DNA from: Flavobacterium rakeshii
GTDB taxonomy: Bacteria; Bacteroidota; Bacteroidia; Flavobacteriales; Flavobacteriaceae
Assembly (NCBI RefSeq): GCF_009741375.1
Contig: NZ_WOWP01000033.1
Location: 32,231 to 96,230 of the forward strand
DNA length: 64,000 bases
Direction of reading: 5' to 3'
The notes below the pieces were generated by a model, which was not told the DNA's origin, ran no database searches, and saw nothing but the letters and a program-made list of their open reading frames with translations. Positions 8,962-17,171 of the stretch are shown here, piece after piece; position 1 is the first letter of the stretch; each line of letters starts with the position of its first letter. The position numbers and the translations under genes were made by a program.

Positions 8962-10149
8962 TTACTCTATATCCAAGTTAAGCTTAGCTGCTCCTGCTAA
9001 TAAGTTAGCCCCTAACTCCTGTTGTAAATTAAGTACAGCTGCTTTTACTTTTGCTCCTTCTTCTGAAGTTGCACCGCCAGAGATAGCATAATCAAATGGT
9101 ATAGCGATCGCTGCAATACTAGCTTCTGTAGTAGTTATAGCTGCATCTGTATTTTGAGCTGTTTCAGCATCGGCCTGAGCTACAAGATCTTCAAGAGAAG
9201 CACCTGATACAGAACCATACTCACCTCTGTAAACATTAATTACACCTTTATAGTTTAGGTAAACATCTCGGTGAGTGTTATCACTAAAGCAAGAGTGCTC
9301 ATCTTCCTGATCCATGTTAGCAAGAGCCACATCCATACGCTCAACAGCAAGTTCGGCTGCAGCAAGAGTAGTGATACCTAAATACATATTTTGTAAAGCC
9401 TCATCTTCCGGTAAAGCAAGAAAAACACCTCTGTATTCTCCACCTTCTTTCCACTGGTCAACAAGGTAAGAAAGGTGATCTGTAAGTAAATCAGCACATA
9501 CTACAAGGTACTCACGTCTTCTGTCTTCATTAAGTGCTGTTCCGCCTTCGTCAACAAAATCAGTATAAGCTCTCTGTCCCGGTAAATTATCTGCAGGAGC
9601 AGTTAAATCCTGTCCCCATAATAAGAACTCAATAGCATGGTAACCTGTACTGATGTTTTTCTCACCACCATCTTCGTTAAGACTAATAAGAAGATCCTTA
9701 GTAATTTCAGGGAAGTTTTCTGTATCGTTAATAATACCACCGTTTAAAACAGCACCGTTATTGTCTACATAGTCAATATAATTTTCATCAAGCGGCCATG
9801 CGTTAAGTAAGCCTTCCGGTCCGTTTTCATCATCAATTGGTCCGTTAGCAAAACGAAATGCCTCGGTAGTTCCGTAACTTTCCCTTGCATCTCTCCATTT
9901 GTTTTTAGCTTCAGTAAAATTAGCATCTGTAGGCTCTCCAACAAAAGTGTTGATAGCAGTTTCAAGTGCTACTGCATCATCATAAGCGTCCTTATAATTT
10001 TGGTAAACGATATTAGCGTAGTTCTCAATTACTGCTGATTTAGTCACCTGATTCCCCGCAGGTGTACTTTGATCGTCATCACTGCTACAAGAAGCTAATA
10101 GTAAACCTGCTGCTGCAACAAATGATAATCCAAAAGTAAGTTTTTTCAT
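8962..10149 (-). CDS. imelysin family lipoprotein (ICMP/IrpA-like, M75)
   Basis: Imelysin-like, probably iron-binding, outer-membrane lipoprotein of 395 residues. The lipobox is LLLASC near residue 20. The diagnostic GxHxxE motif appears as GYHAIEFLLWGQDL, and the helical duplicated imelysin fold covers the rest. Described members (IrpA, ICMP, EfeO relatives) take part in iron uptake; peptidase activity is disputed. Divergent from a second imelysin at 10304 and upstream of the DUF1111 gene. Promoter with TACATTTG at 10203-10196 and TTTG 18 bp upstream. Confidence 0.92.
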   Translation of the reverse strand: MKKLTFGLSFVAAAGLLLASCSSDDDQSTPAGNQVTKSAVIENYANIVYQNYKDAYDDAVALETAINTFVGEPTDANFTEAKNKWRDARESYGTTEAFRFANGPIDDENGPEGLLNAWPLDENYIDYVDNNGAVLNGGIINDTENFPEITKDLLISLNEDGGEKNISTGYHAIEFLLWGQDLTAPADNLPGQRAYTDFVDEGGTALNEDRRREYLVVCADLLTDHLSYLVDQWKEGGEYRGVFLALPEDEALQNMYLGITTLAAAELAVERMDVALANMDQEDEHSCFSDNTHRDVYLNYKGVINVYRGEYGSVSGASLEDLVAQADAETAQNTDAAITTTEASIAAIAIPFDYAISGGATSEEGAKVKAAVLNLQQELGANLLAGAAKLNLDIE

Positions 10150-10195
10150 TATTTAAATATTTGGTTAACGTTATTTAGATTTATTAAAAACAAGG

Positions 10196-10225
10196 CAAAT
10201 GTAAAAACTTATATAATATCTCAAA
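10196..10225 (-). promoter_or_regulatory. promoter of the minus-strand imelysin gene
   Basis: Reading leftwards: TTTG (10225-10222), an 18-bp gap, then TACATTTG (10203-10196), a good match to the flavobacterial -33/-7 consensus, 47 bp before the start codon at 10149. Confidence 0.65.
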
Positions 10226-10303
10226 AGAAATTGGGGATAAATTATTTATAATAATTATAGATAAGTGGTTTCAGTTTTTTATTTTTGCAAAAATTTTTTA
10301 GAA

Positions 10304-11404
10304 ATGAAAAAAATACTTGCGCTATTTATTTTGGCAGTAGTTGGATTAGGATGCTCATCTAATGATAATGAAGAAGTTAACAACACACCTACTTTTGACC
10401 GTAGTGCCATACTTGTAAACTGGGCCGATAATATTATAATCCCATCTTACGAGAATTATACTGCAAAAGTTACCACTCTAAGTGAAAAAGCTACAGCATT
10501 TACACAAACTCCTGATGAAGCAGGACTTGCAGAATTAAGAACTGCATGGCTTGATGCTTATATTGCTTACCAATATGTAGCAATTTATGATTTTGGAAAA
10601 GCATCCCTGCTTTACCTTAAATTAAGTGCTAATACTTACCCTACCGATGTTGACGGAATTGAAGCTAACATTGCTTCGGGCAGTTATAATCTTGGTACAC
10701 AAATACAGTTTAGCCGTCAGGGGTTCCCTGCAATAGACTATTTAATATATGGTACAGGTACAGATAGCGAAATTATTGCTTCTTACAGCAACCAGGCAAC
10801 TACCGATTACCTAAACGCTATAATAGCACAGCTAAAAAGTATTGCTGAGCAGGTTACTAACGACTGGAACGGAGCCTACAGAGATACTTTTGTAAACAAC
10901 AACGGAACTTCGGTTACAAGTTCTGTAAACGTTACAACAAACAACTTTATTAAGAATTTTGAAAAAGATGTTAGAAGCGGTAAAGTAGGTATACCTGCAG
11001 GCGTATTCTCTAACGGAGTTACTTATGCAGACAAAGTAGAGGCTTATTATAAAAACGATGTTTCAAAAATGTTACTTACTGCTGGCATAAAAGCACAACA
11101 GGACTTTTTTAACGGTAAGGCTTTTAACGGTACAACAACAGGTGCGAGTCTTAAAAGTGCACTTGATGTTGTAAATGCTGTTAGAGACGGACAAAATCTT
11201 AGCACTATAATCAACAATCAGTTTGGTACAATAAATACTGCTGTAAGCGCACTTAACGAGAGTTTCTCTAACCAGATTACTCAGGATAACAACAAAATGC
11301 TTACTGCTTATGATGCCATGCAACAAAATGTAATTTACCTTAAACTGGATATGATGCAGGCTCTTAATATTACCATTGATTATGTAGATGGTGACGGTGA
11401 TTAA
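10304..11404 (+). CDS. imelysin family lipoprotein, second copy
   Basis: Imelysin-like lipoprotein of 366 residues. I place the start at ATG 10304, because translation from there begins MKKILALFILAVVGLGC, a lipoprotein signal; the upstream GTG at 10265 lies in the promoter region, where TATTTTTG (10280-10287) fits a -7 element. The GxHxxE motif is replaced by GFPAIDYLIYG, so the histidine and glutamate are changed; this copy may have lost the metal site or use other ligands. Followed after 2 bp by the HTTM gene and then a FecA-like receptor, which suggests an iron-uptake operon. Confidence 0.85.
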   Translation: MKKILALFILAVVGLGCSSNDNEEVNNTPTFDRSAILVNWADNIIIPSYENYTAKVTTLSEKATAFTQTPDEAGLAELRTAWLDAYIAYQYVAIYDFGKASLLYLKLSANTYPTDVDGIEANIASGSYNLGTQIQFSRQGFPAIDYLIYGTGTDSEIIASYSNQATTDYLNAIIAQLKSIAEQVTNDWNGAYRDTFVNNNGTSVTSSVNVTTNNFIKNFEKDVRSGKVGIPAGVFSNGVTYADKVEAYYKNDVSKMLLTAGIKAQQDFFNGKAFNGTTTGASLKSALDVVNAVRDGQNLSTIINNQFGTINTAVSALNESFSNQITQDNNKMLTAYDAMQQNVIYLKLDMMQALNITIDYVDGDGD

Positions 11405-11406
11405 TA

Positions 11407-12774
11407 ATGACATCACATATAAAATCATATCTAAACTCATACACTAATGCCGCAACACTGGCCTTTTACAGGCTGGTGTTCGGTTTTATGATGCTTTTAG
11501 GACTTGTACGTTTTGCATCATACGGATGGATAGATAAATTTTATATACAACCTTCCTTTCATTTTACCTATTACGGATTTAGCTGGGTTAAACCCATAGG
11601 CATATATACTTATGGTATTTTTATACTGTGTGCCTTGGCTGCTATTGGAATAGCAATTGGCTACAGGTACAGGCTTTCGGCAATTGTTTTCTTTCTATGC
11701 TTTACTTACATAGAGCTTATGGACAAAACAACCTACCTTAACCACTACTATTTTATATCAATAGTAAGCTTTGTAATGATATTTTTACCGGCAGCATCGT
11801 GCTTTTCGGTAGATGCTTATAAAAACCCCAAACGTGCCTTTTCACAAATACCACGCTGGACAGTAGATATTTTAAAGCTGTTACTTGCCATAGTATACTT
11901 TTATGCCGGACTTGCAAAACTTAATTCCGACTGGCTTTTACGAGCCATGCCATTAAAGATATGGTTATCAGGTCATGCCGAACTTCCACTAATTGGTCCG
12001 CTTATGCTTAAAAACTGGATACACTATTTCTTTAGCTGGTTTGGTGCTATATATGACTTGGGTATTGTATTCCTGCTTATAAATAAAAGGTTCAGATTAA
12101 TAGGTTTTGCCTTTGTAGTTGCTTTCCATCTACTAACAGCACTGTTGTTCCCTATTGGTATGTTCCCTTATGTGATGATTGTTTCTACACTGATATTCTT
12201 TAGTAGTGACTTTCATAAAAAATGCCTATCAATACTAAGTAAAGCCCTAAGGCTTCCTTCAATAGTGATTGACAATACAAAAAAATACATTCCGCGTTTC
12301 AGGCCACTATATAATTTCAGTATTGCATTGCTTTCCCTCTTACTATTATTTCAGTTAGTGTTTCCTTTCAGGTATATATGTTATCCGGGAGAACTTTTCT
12401 GGACCGAAGAGGGCTTTAGGTTTTCATGGAGGGTAATGCTTATGGAAAAAGCAGGTTACGCCCAGTTTATAATTACCGACTCCAAAACCGGAAAAAGCAT
12501 TTATGTAAATAACGAAGATTTCCTTACCCGTTTTCAGGAAAAACAAATGTCTTTCCAACCCGATTTTATACTGGAATATGCACATTACCTGCACGACCAT
12601 TATGAAAAGAAAGGAATGACAAACCCTGAAGTAAGGGTAAACTGCCATGTGGCACTTAACGGAAGGCTAAGCCGACCGTATATTGATCCAAAAATAAATT
12701 TAGCAGATAAAAATGAATCATTTAAGCACAAAGACTGGATATTACCTTTTGAAGAAACTATTTGGGGGCTATAG
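11407..12774 (+). CDS. HTTM-domain polytopic membrane protein
   Basis: Integral membrane protein of 455 residues with about eight helices. The HTTM domain (horizontally transferred transmembrane domain, related to vitamin K-dependent gamma-carboxylase) is supported by LAFYRLVFGFMMLLG, the YIELMDKTTYLNHYY segment and YFYAGLAKLNSDWL. Flavobacterial copies are commonly found in imelysin-TonB receptor loci. Catalytic function unknown. It overlaps the downstream receptor gene, which supports translational coupling. Confidence 0.85.
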   Translation: MTSHIKSYLNSYTNAATLAFYRLVFGFMMLLGLVRFASYGWIDKFYIQPSFHFTYYGFSWVKPIGIYTYGIFILCALAAIGIAIGYRYRLSAIVFFLCFTYIELMDKTTYLNHYYFISIVSFVMIFLPAASCFSVDAYKNPKRAFSQIPRWTVDILKLLLAIVYFYAGLAKLNSDWLLRAMPLKIWLSGHAELPLIGPLMLKNWIHYFFSWFGAIYDLGIVFLLINKRFRLIGFAFVVAFHLLTALLFPIGMFPYVMIVSTLIFFSSDFHKKCLSILSKALRLPSIVIDNTKKYIPRFRPLYNFSIALLSLLLLFQLVFPFRYICYPGELFWTEEGFRFSWRVMLMEKAGYAQFIITDSKTGKSIYVNNEDFLTRFQEKQMSFQPDFILEYAHYLHDHYEKKGMTNPEVRVNCHVALNGRLSRPYIDPKINLADKNESFKHKDWILPFEETIWGL

Positions 12775-15163
12775 CCTGTTGTTGCTATTGCTGCCGGTAT
12801 TTGCCCTGGCACAAAACTCCATTACAGGAAAAGTAGTTTCTGATAAAGGAGATGCTATACCCTATGTGGATATTTTTAACAAAACCGCAAACAGTTCTTT
12901 GTCAACTAACGGGAAAGGTGTTTTTAAAATAAATGCCTCTACCCCTCAAACCCTTGTGTTTTATACTGATGGTTATATGCTTATTGAGCAAACTTTATCT
13001 CCGTCATCAACAGAAACTGTTATTACCCTGCAAAAAGTAATTGACCTTGACGAACTGGTTATACAGCAGGAAAAGTTCTATTCACTTAATAAGATGAAAG
13101 ACATAGATGGTACCGCCATTTATGCCGGAAGAAAAACAGAAGTTATAAGTGTTGACAAAATCACTGCTAATAAGGCAACTAACAATACACGTCAGATTTA
13201 CGCACAAATTGCGGGTCTTACTATTAACGAAAATTCCGACGGCGGATTACAGCTTAGTATAGGAGGCCGCGGATTAAACCCTAACCGTACCTCAAACTTC
13301 AACACCCGCCAAAACGGATATGATATAAGTGCCGATGTTTTGGGCTATCCTGAAAGTTACTATACTCCTCCTACCGAGGCTTTGGCAGAAATTCAGGTAA
13401 TACGCGGTGCTGCTGCATTACAATACGGCACACAGTTTGGCGGACTGGTGAACTTTAAGTTCAAAGCACCATCAGGCCAACCAATTGAGGTGGTTACACG
13501 CAATACCGTAGGTTCATATAACCTTCTTACTAACTTTACCAGCCTTAGTGGTACAACAGGTAAATTTAGTTACTACACCTTTTTTAACTATAAGCAGGGA
13601 GATGGTTTCAGGCCTAACTCTGAGTTTAACAGTCGTAACTTTTTTGCTAACCTGAACTATCAGTTTACCGAAAAGACATCCATTCATTTTGATTATACCA
13701 TGTTTGACTATCTGGCCAAACAACCCGGTGGATTAAGTGATTATATGTTTTATCAGGATATGTTTCAAAGTAACAGAAACAGAAACTGGTTTGACGTAAA
13801 CTGGAATCTCTTGGCATTAAGATTAAACCATCATTTTACCGACAAGTCCCAGTTCTCATTACAACTGTTTGGACTGGATGCCAGCCGTAATGCATTAGGT
13901 TTTCGTTCTAACAGGGTAGCAAACCCTGATATTGAAGGAACAGAAAGAGACCTGCTTAAAGGAGATTTTGTAAACTGGGGTGCCGAGGCTCGTTTTTTAC
14001 AACAATATGATATTAATGGTAATAGCAGTGCATTACTTATTGGTGCCAAGTACTATCAGGCGAGAAATACAGGCTCTCAGGGACCAGGAAGTTCTGGCAG
14101 TGACCCCAATTTTGACTATGCTTTTGATGAGTTCCCTAATTATGCTAATCAAAACGATTATGTGTATCCAAACCTTAATGTTGCCTTTTTTGCCGAAAAC
14201 ATGTTCAGGTTATCACCAAAATTCACATTAACACCGGGGATTAGAGTTGAAAATATCCGTACAAAAGCAGACGGATATTACAGAAGGATAAATACCGACC
14301 TTGCCGGAAATGTTATTCTTGACGAAACCGAATATGAAAATGTAACAAAAAACCGTAGCTTCGTTCTACTTGGACTAGCTGCCAGCTACAAACCTAATAA
14401 CCGTATTGAGTTTTATGGTAATTTAGCTCAAAACTATAGGTCGGTTACTTTTAATGATATTCGAAATACTACACCAAGCCAGACAATTGACCCCAATATT
14501 ACAGATGAAAAAGGATATACTTCCGATATAGGCGTTAGAGGAAAATTAGATGATCAATTATCTTATGATGCCAGTATATTTGGCTTGTATTATAATGATA
14601 AAATTGGTGAGTATCCTACATTTATAAATCGAAAATATACACGTTACAGAAGCAATGTAGGAACGGCGATAACATATGGTTTTGAAACATTATTAGACTG
14701 GAACATTACAAATACTTTTTTTAAAGGAAGTAAATTTAAATGGAGCCTGTTTACCAACACCTCAATAACAGGATCTGAATACTTAAAATCTGAAGTCCCA
14801 AATATTGAAGGTAACAGTGTTGAGTTTGTACCACTTGTAAACCTAAAGGCTGGCTCAGGACTTAGATATAAAAACTTTACCTGTAATATCCAGTTAACCT
14901 ATCTTTCATCTCAATTTACCGACGCTATAAACAGTACTTCAGGAAAAGATGACAACACATACGGAATTTTTGGAGAAATACCATCGTACTATGTTGCCGA
15001 TATATCTGCTTCTTACCAATGGAAAATGCTGAAACTGGAAGCTGGTATAAATAACTTTACCAACAACTACTATTTTACCCGCAGGGCAACCGGATATCCG
15101 GGGCCGGGTATTATTCCGTCTGACCCACGAGTGTTTTATACCACACTGGAAATAAAGTTTTAA
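12713..15163 (+). CDS. TonB-dependent outer-membrane receptor, FecA-like
   Basis: Outer-membrane receptor of 816 residues, most like ferric siderophore/dicitrate receptors. A signal sequence (about residues 14-34, ending FALAQ) is followed by a carboxypeptidase-regulatory-like domain (NSITGKVVSDKGDAIPYVDI), a plug (TEVISVDKITANKATNNTRQ, IGGRGLNPNRTSN, IQVIRGAAALQYGTQFGG) and a barrel ending TTLEIKF. The ATG at 12713 overlaps the HTTM gene by 62 bp; a TTG at 12749 would give a more usual signal peptide and a shorter overlap. Iron as cargo is inferred from the imelysin partners. Confidence 0.9.
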   Translation: MNHLSTKTGYYLLKKLFGGYSLLLLLLPVFALAQNSITGKVVSDKGDAIPYVDIFNKTANSSLSTNGKGVFKINASTPQTLVFYTDGYMLIEQTLSPSSTETVITLQKVIDLDELVIQQEKFYSLNKMKDIDGTAIYAGRKTEVISVDKITANKATNNTRQIYAQIAGLTINENSDGGLQLSIGGRGLNPNRTSNFNTRQNGYDISADVLGYPESYYTPPTEALAEIQVIRGAAALQYGTQFGGLVNFKFKAPSGQPIEVVTRNTVGSYNLLTNFTSLSGTTGKFSYYTFFNYKQGDGFRPNSEFNSRNFFANLNYQFTEKTSIHFDYTMFDYLAKQPGGLSDYMFYQDMFQSNRNRNWFDVNWNLLALRLNHHFTDKSQFSLQLFGLDASRNALGFRSNRVANPDIEGTERDLLKGDFVNWGAEARFLQQYDINGNSSALLIGAKYYQARNTGSQGPGSSGSDPNFDYAFDEFPNYANQNDYVYPNLNVAFFAENMFRLSPKFTLTPGIRVENIRTKADGYYRRINTDLAGNVILDETEYENVTKNRSFVLLGLAASYKPNNRIEFYGNLAQNYRSVTFNDIRNTTPSQTIDPNITDEKGYTSDIGVRGKLDDQLSYDASIFGLYYNDKIGEYPTFINRKYTRYRSNVGTAITYGFETLLDWNITNTFFKGSKFKWSLFTNTSITGSEYLKSEVPNIEGNSVEFVPLVNLKAGSGLRYKNFTCNIQLTYLSSQFTDAINSTSGKDDNTYGIFGEIPSYYVADISASYQWKMLKLEAGINNFTNNYYFTRRATGYPGPGIIPSDPRVFYTTLEIKF

Positions 15164-15170
15164 AATAGCA

Positions 15171-15196
15171 AACGCCCGGACCAAAAACCGGGCGTT
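15171..15196 (+). terminator. hairpin after the TonB receptor gene
   Basis: Nine-bp GC-rich perfect stem (15171-15179 and 15188-15196, 8-nt loop) a few bases after the receptor stop. No T run follows, so termination strength is uncertain. Confidence 0.6.
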
Positions 15197-15244
15197 ACCA
15201 ATCAAAACCAATAAAAAAACATTATGAAAAAGTTTTATTCCTCC

Positions 15245-16426
15245 TTATCTGTAATGCAGGGTGATTTGCCCTAATTGCCCTATCAGGCTAAATGAATTGA
15301 ATACCGATACTTTTGTTTTACGGGCATAAATCCATCTGTCAAGTGGTTTTTCATACCACATTTGTTTTACGGTATAACCACCGTATATTTTTTTAAGTCT
15401 TAGTAATATCTCTACATCAAACAGGCTTTTAGTTAAAAACCTTTTACCAAAGGCCAACTCTACCACATCACTCGACATTATTTTCACTCCACATTGCGCA
15501 TCCCTAAAATCAAGCCCAAACACTTTTCGCATGGTATAGTTTATTACCCTGTTTAAAAACTTTCTTGTAGGCTCTGTAGAAATATCGGCTCCCATTCTGC
15601 TTATCCTGCAACCGCTAACCACTTTAAACTTTGAGTGTGTTATGGTTTTTACCAAGTCGCTAAAATCCTGGAAGTTTGTAGATAAGTCGGCATCCATAAA
15701 GCCTATATAATCAAACTGCTTTTGTTTTTCAAGACTCATCATACCAAGGCGTATTGCCTCTGCCCTTCCTACATTCTTCTTACAGTTATATATACTTATA
15801 CGACCTTTATTTTCCTTTTGTATATCCCTTAGCACTTCTAGTGTACTATCGGTACTGCCATCGTTTACAAAACATAAATGGTAGCCCAGGTTTTTAAACA
15901 CAAAGTTTCTAAACTCATCACTTAATAACCAAGCTTCTTCATTATAGCAGGGTATAACAACGCCTATACAACCGTTTTGTATATATCTGTTATTATTTGT
16001 CGCTTTAAGCTCTGTATAACCTCCTATGAGTCTTTTTACCCTTATTCCAATCTCTTTAAGGCTCAAAGGTTTTTTCATATACTCATTAGCACCAAGTTCA
16101 AAGCCTAACTCTATAATATCATCATCTGTATTACCGGTTAATATCATAACCGGAGTATTATGTTCTTTTATGAACCTTATATATTTTAAAACCTCTAAGC
16201 CCGACGATTTATCATTTATCTCAGCTAGTGTATTTTCTACAGAATGTTGATCTGCAGTAACCGACATATTAATATCAATAATGGCCAAATCAGGCTTATG
16301 GATATCATAGTACTGAACCGCGTCAAAAATATTATCGGCGCTTATGACTTCATATCCTAAATCGGTCAGTGTTTTTTGCAGAGACAACAATACCAGTTGC
16401 TGATCATCCATTATTAATATTTTCAT
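15245..16426 (-). CDS. receiver domain fused to family 2 glycosyltransferase
   Basis: A 393-residue fusion. Residues 1-135 are a CheY-like receiver (phospho-acceptor D51 in DLAIID, conserved MILTGN and EYMKKPLS), with an insert of about 20 residues after D51. Residues 145-393 form a DPM1/GT2-type transferase (VVIPCYNEEAW, FVNDGSTDS, DADLST as the metal-nucleotide motif, DAQCGVKIM). No membrane helix is evident. A sugar-transfer reaction, perhaps to a lipid carrier, would be under phosphorylation control. A LytTR-type operator and a TAAATTTG -7 element lie upstream. The receiver is a close paralog of 35530-35949, including the insert position. Confidence 0.9.
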   Translation of the reverse strand: MKILIMDDQQLVLLSLQKTLTDLGYEVISADNIFDAVQYYDIHKPDLAIIDINMSVTADQHSVENTLAEINDKSSGLEVLKYIRFIKEHNTPVMILTGNTDDDIIELGFELGANEYMKKPLSLKEIGIRVKRLIGGYTELKATNNNRYIQNGCIGVVIPCYNEEAWLLSDEFRNFVFKNLGYHLCFVNDGSTDSTLEVLRDIQKENKGRISIYNCKKNVGRAEAIRLGMMSLEKQKQFDYIGFMDADLSTNFQDFSDLVKTITHSKFKVVSGCRISRMGADISTEPTRKFLNRVINYTMRKVFGLDFRDAQCGVKIMSSDVVELAFGKRFLTKSLFDVEILLRLKKIYGGYTVKQMWYEKPLDRWIYARKTKVSVFNSFSLIGQLGQITLHYR

Positions 16427-16485
16427 TTCGTATGCTTTAGTGATTTTGATATAACAAAGTTACATTAGTATGTAAGCCCGGTGGT

Positions 16486-16544
16486 CAAATTTAGACAGCG
16501 TGTAATTTGGTATCGACGAACTGCTTATTTTTATCGATTTACGA
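16486..16544 (-). promoter_or_regulatory. LytTR-type operator and promoter of the receiver-glycosyltransferase gene (site G)
   Basis: Half-sites at 16536-16544 and 16515-16523 (leftward reading of the second: CAGTTCGTC) are 21 bp apart. The -7 element TAAATTTG lies at 16493-16486, 21 bp past the proximal half-site, one helical turn nearer than at the other sites. The expected leader to the ATG at 16426 is about 50 nt. Confidence 0.65.
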
Positions 16545-16560
16545 CATCTCTAAAAAACAT

Positions 16561-16718
16561 AAAAAAACCCCAATGACTGTTACATCAAAGGGGCCTCGCT
16601 TTAAAAAAAATAGACATTAGTAAAGCTAACATTAAACATTAATGTTTTTGGTATTTTGTAAGGCTATCGGTATTATGGCGGGGGATTACAGCTACATAAT
16701 TAACTATGTTGCTTAATC
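16561..16718 (-). ncRNA. predicted LytTR-controlled small RNA (unit H)
   Basis: Predicted transcript of about 158 nt between operator H and a hairpin at 16568-16593 that is followed on the minus strand by seven U (plus-strand A run 16561-16567). It has no ORF of note. It carries a C5 run (complement of 16680-16684) about 35 nt from the predicted 5' end and a segment resembling units A and B (CCGATA, then AAAATACC and TTAATG). The U7-AUG end matches units C and D. Transcription itself is not demonstrated. Confidence 0.6.
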
Positions 16719-16724
16719 ATATCG

Positions 16725-16794
16725 CAAAGATGTAAAGTATTGAAAAGTGTTTGAGGTAATTTTCGGTGAATGACATTTTTGTTTAGACGAAACA
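16725..16794 (-). promoter_or_regulatory. LytTR-type operator and promoter of small RNA unit H
   Basis: Half-sites 16786-16794 (TGTTTCGTC leftwards) and 16765-16773 (TCATTCACC) are 21 bp apart. The -7-like CATCTTTG lies at 16732-16725 after a 32-bp gap, the same element and spacing as array unit C. Confidence 0.65.
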
Positions 16795-16830
16795 AAAAAT
16801 TCTCCTGATAATTTAATTGGAAAGCGCTTT

Positions 16831-16879
16831 AAAAAAACAACCATCCCGGAGTATTAAATACCTAAATCCCCGAGATGGT
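16831..16879 (-). terminator. terminator after the TPR gene 17172-18299
   Basis: Ten-bp stem with one mismatch (16840-16849 and 16870-16879). On the minus strand the hairpin is followed by a run of seven U. It ends a 3' untranslated region of about 300 nt. Confidence 0.7.
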
Positions 16880-16954
16880 CAAACTAGCTAAAAAAAGAAT
16901 TAATATAAAAATATTACTCAACTAAACCCTGGGAATTACTTAAGGCCGTATTGT

Positions 16955-17007
16955 GTAAAGTAATTAGAGGATTAAAATTGCCCCACATAATCCTTAATTA
17001 TCTTTAC
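16955..17007 (-). other. long imperfect stem-loop with G-rich loop in the 3' UTR of the TPR gene
   Basis: Arms 16955-16974 and 16988-17007 pair over about 20 bp with one bulge. In the mRNA sense (minus strand) the loop reads GGGGCAAT (16984-16977), complementary to ATTGCCCC in predicted RNAs A and B. The rest of 16880-17171 is A+T-rich and holds no gene that I can support. Confidence 0.45.
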
Positions 17008-17171
17008 AGCTCCTGTACAAGAATTCCTAAAAGAGTCGCTGCAAAGCTATAGCTAATTATGACCTCTGTAAAACATAAAACTTTAAATATCATGGAATTT
17101 TCCCTGATTTTAAAAGAAAAAAAATAAATAAAAAACACTGAAAATCAAAAGATTAAAACTCAAAAAGCTAC

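Noticed and set aside
12761..12769. Nine-base complementarity of RNA C (GCCCCCAAA) with the start region of the TonB receptor gene
   Set aside because: A single 9-base match is expected about once in a window of this size by chance, and it lies within coding sequence; kept only as a note for a genome-wide target search.
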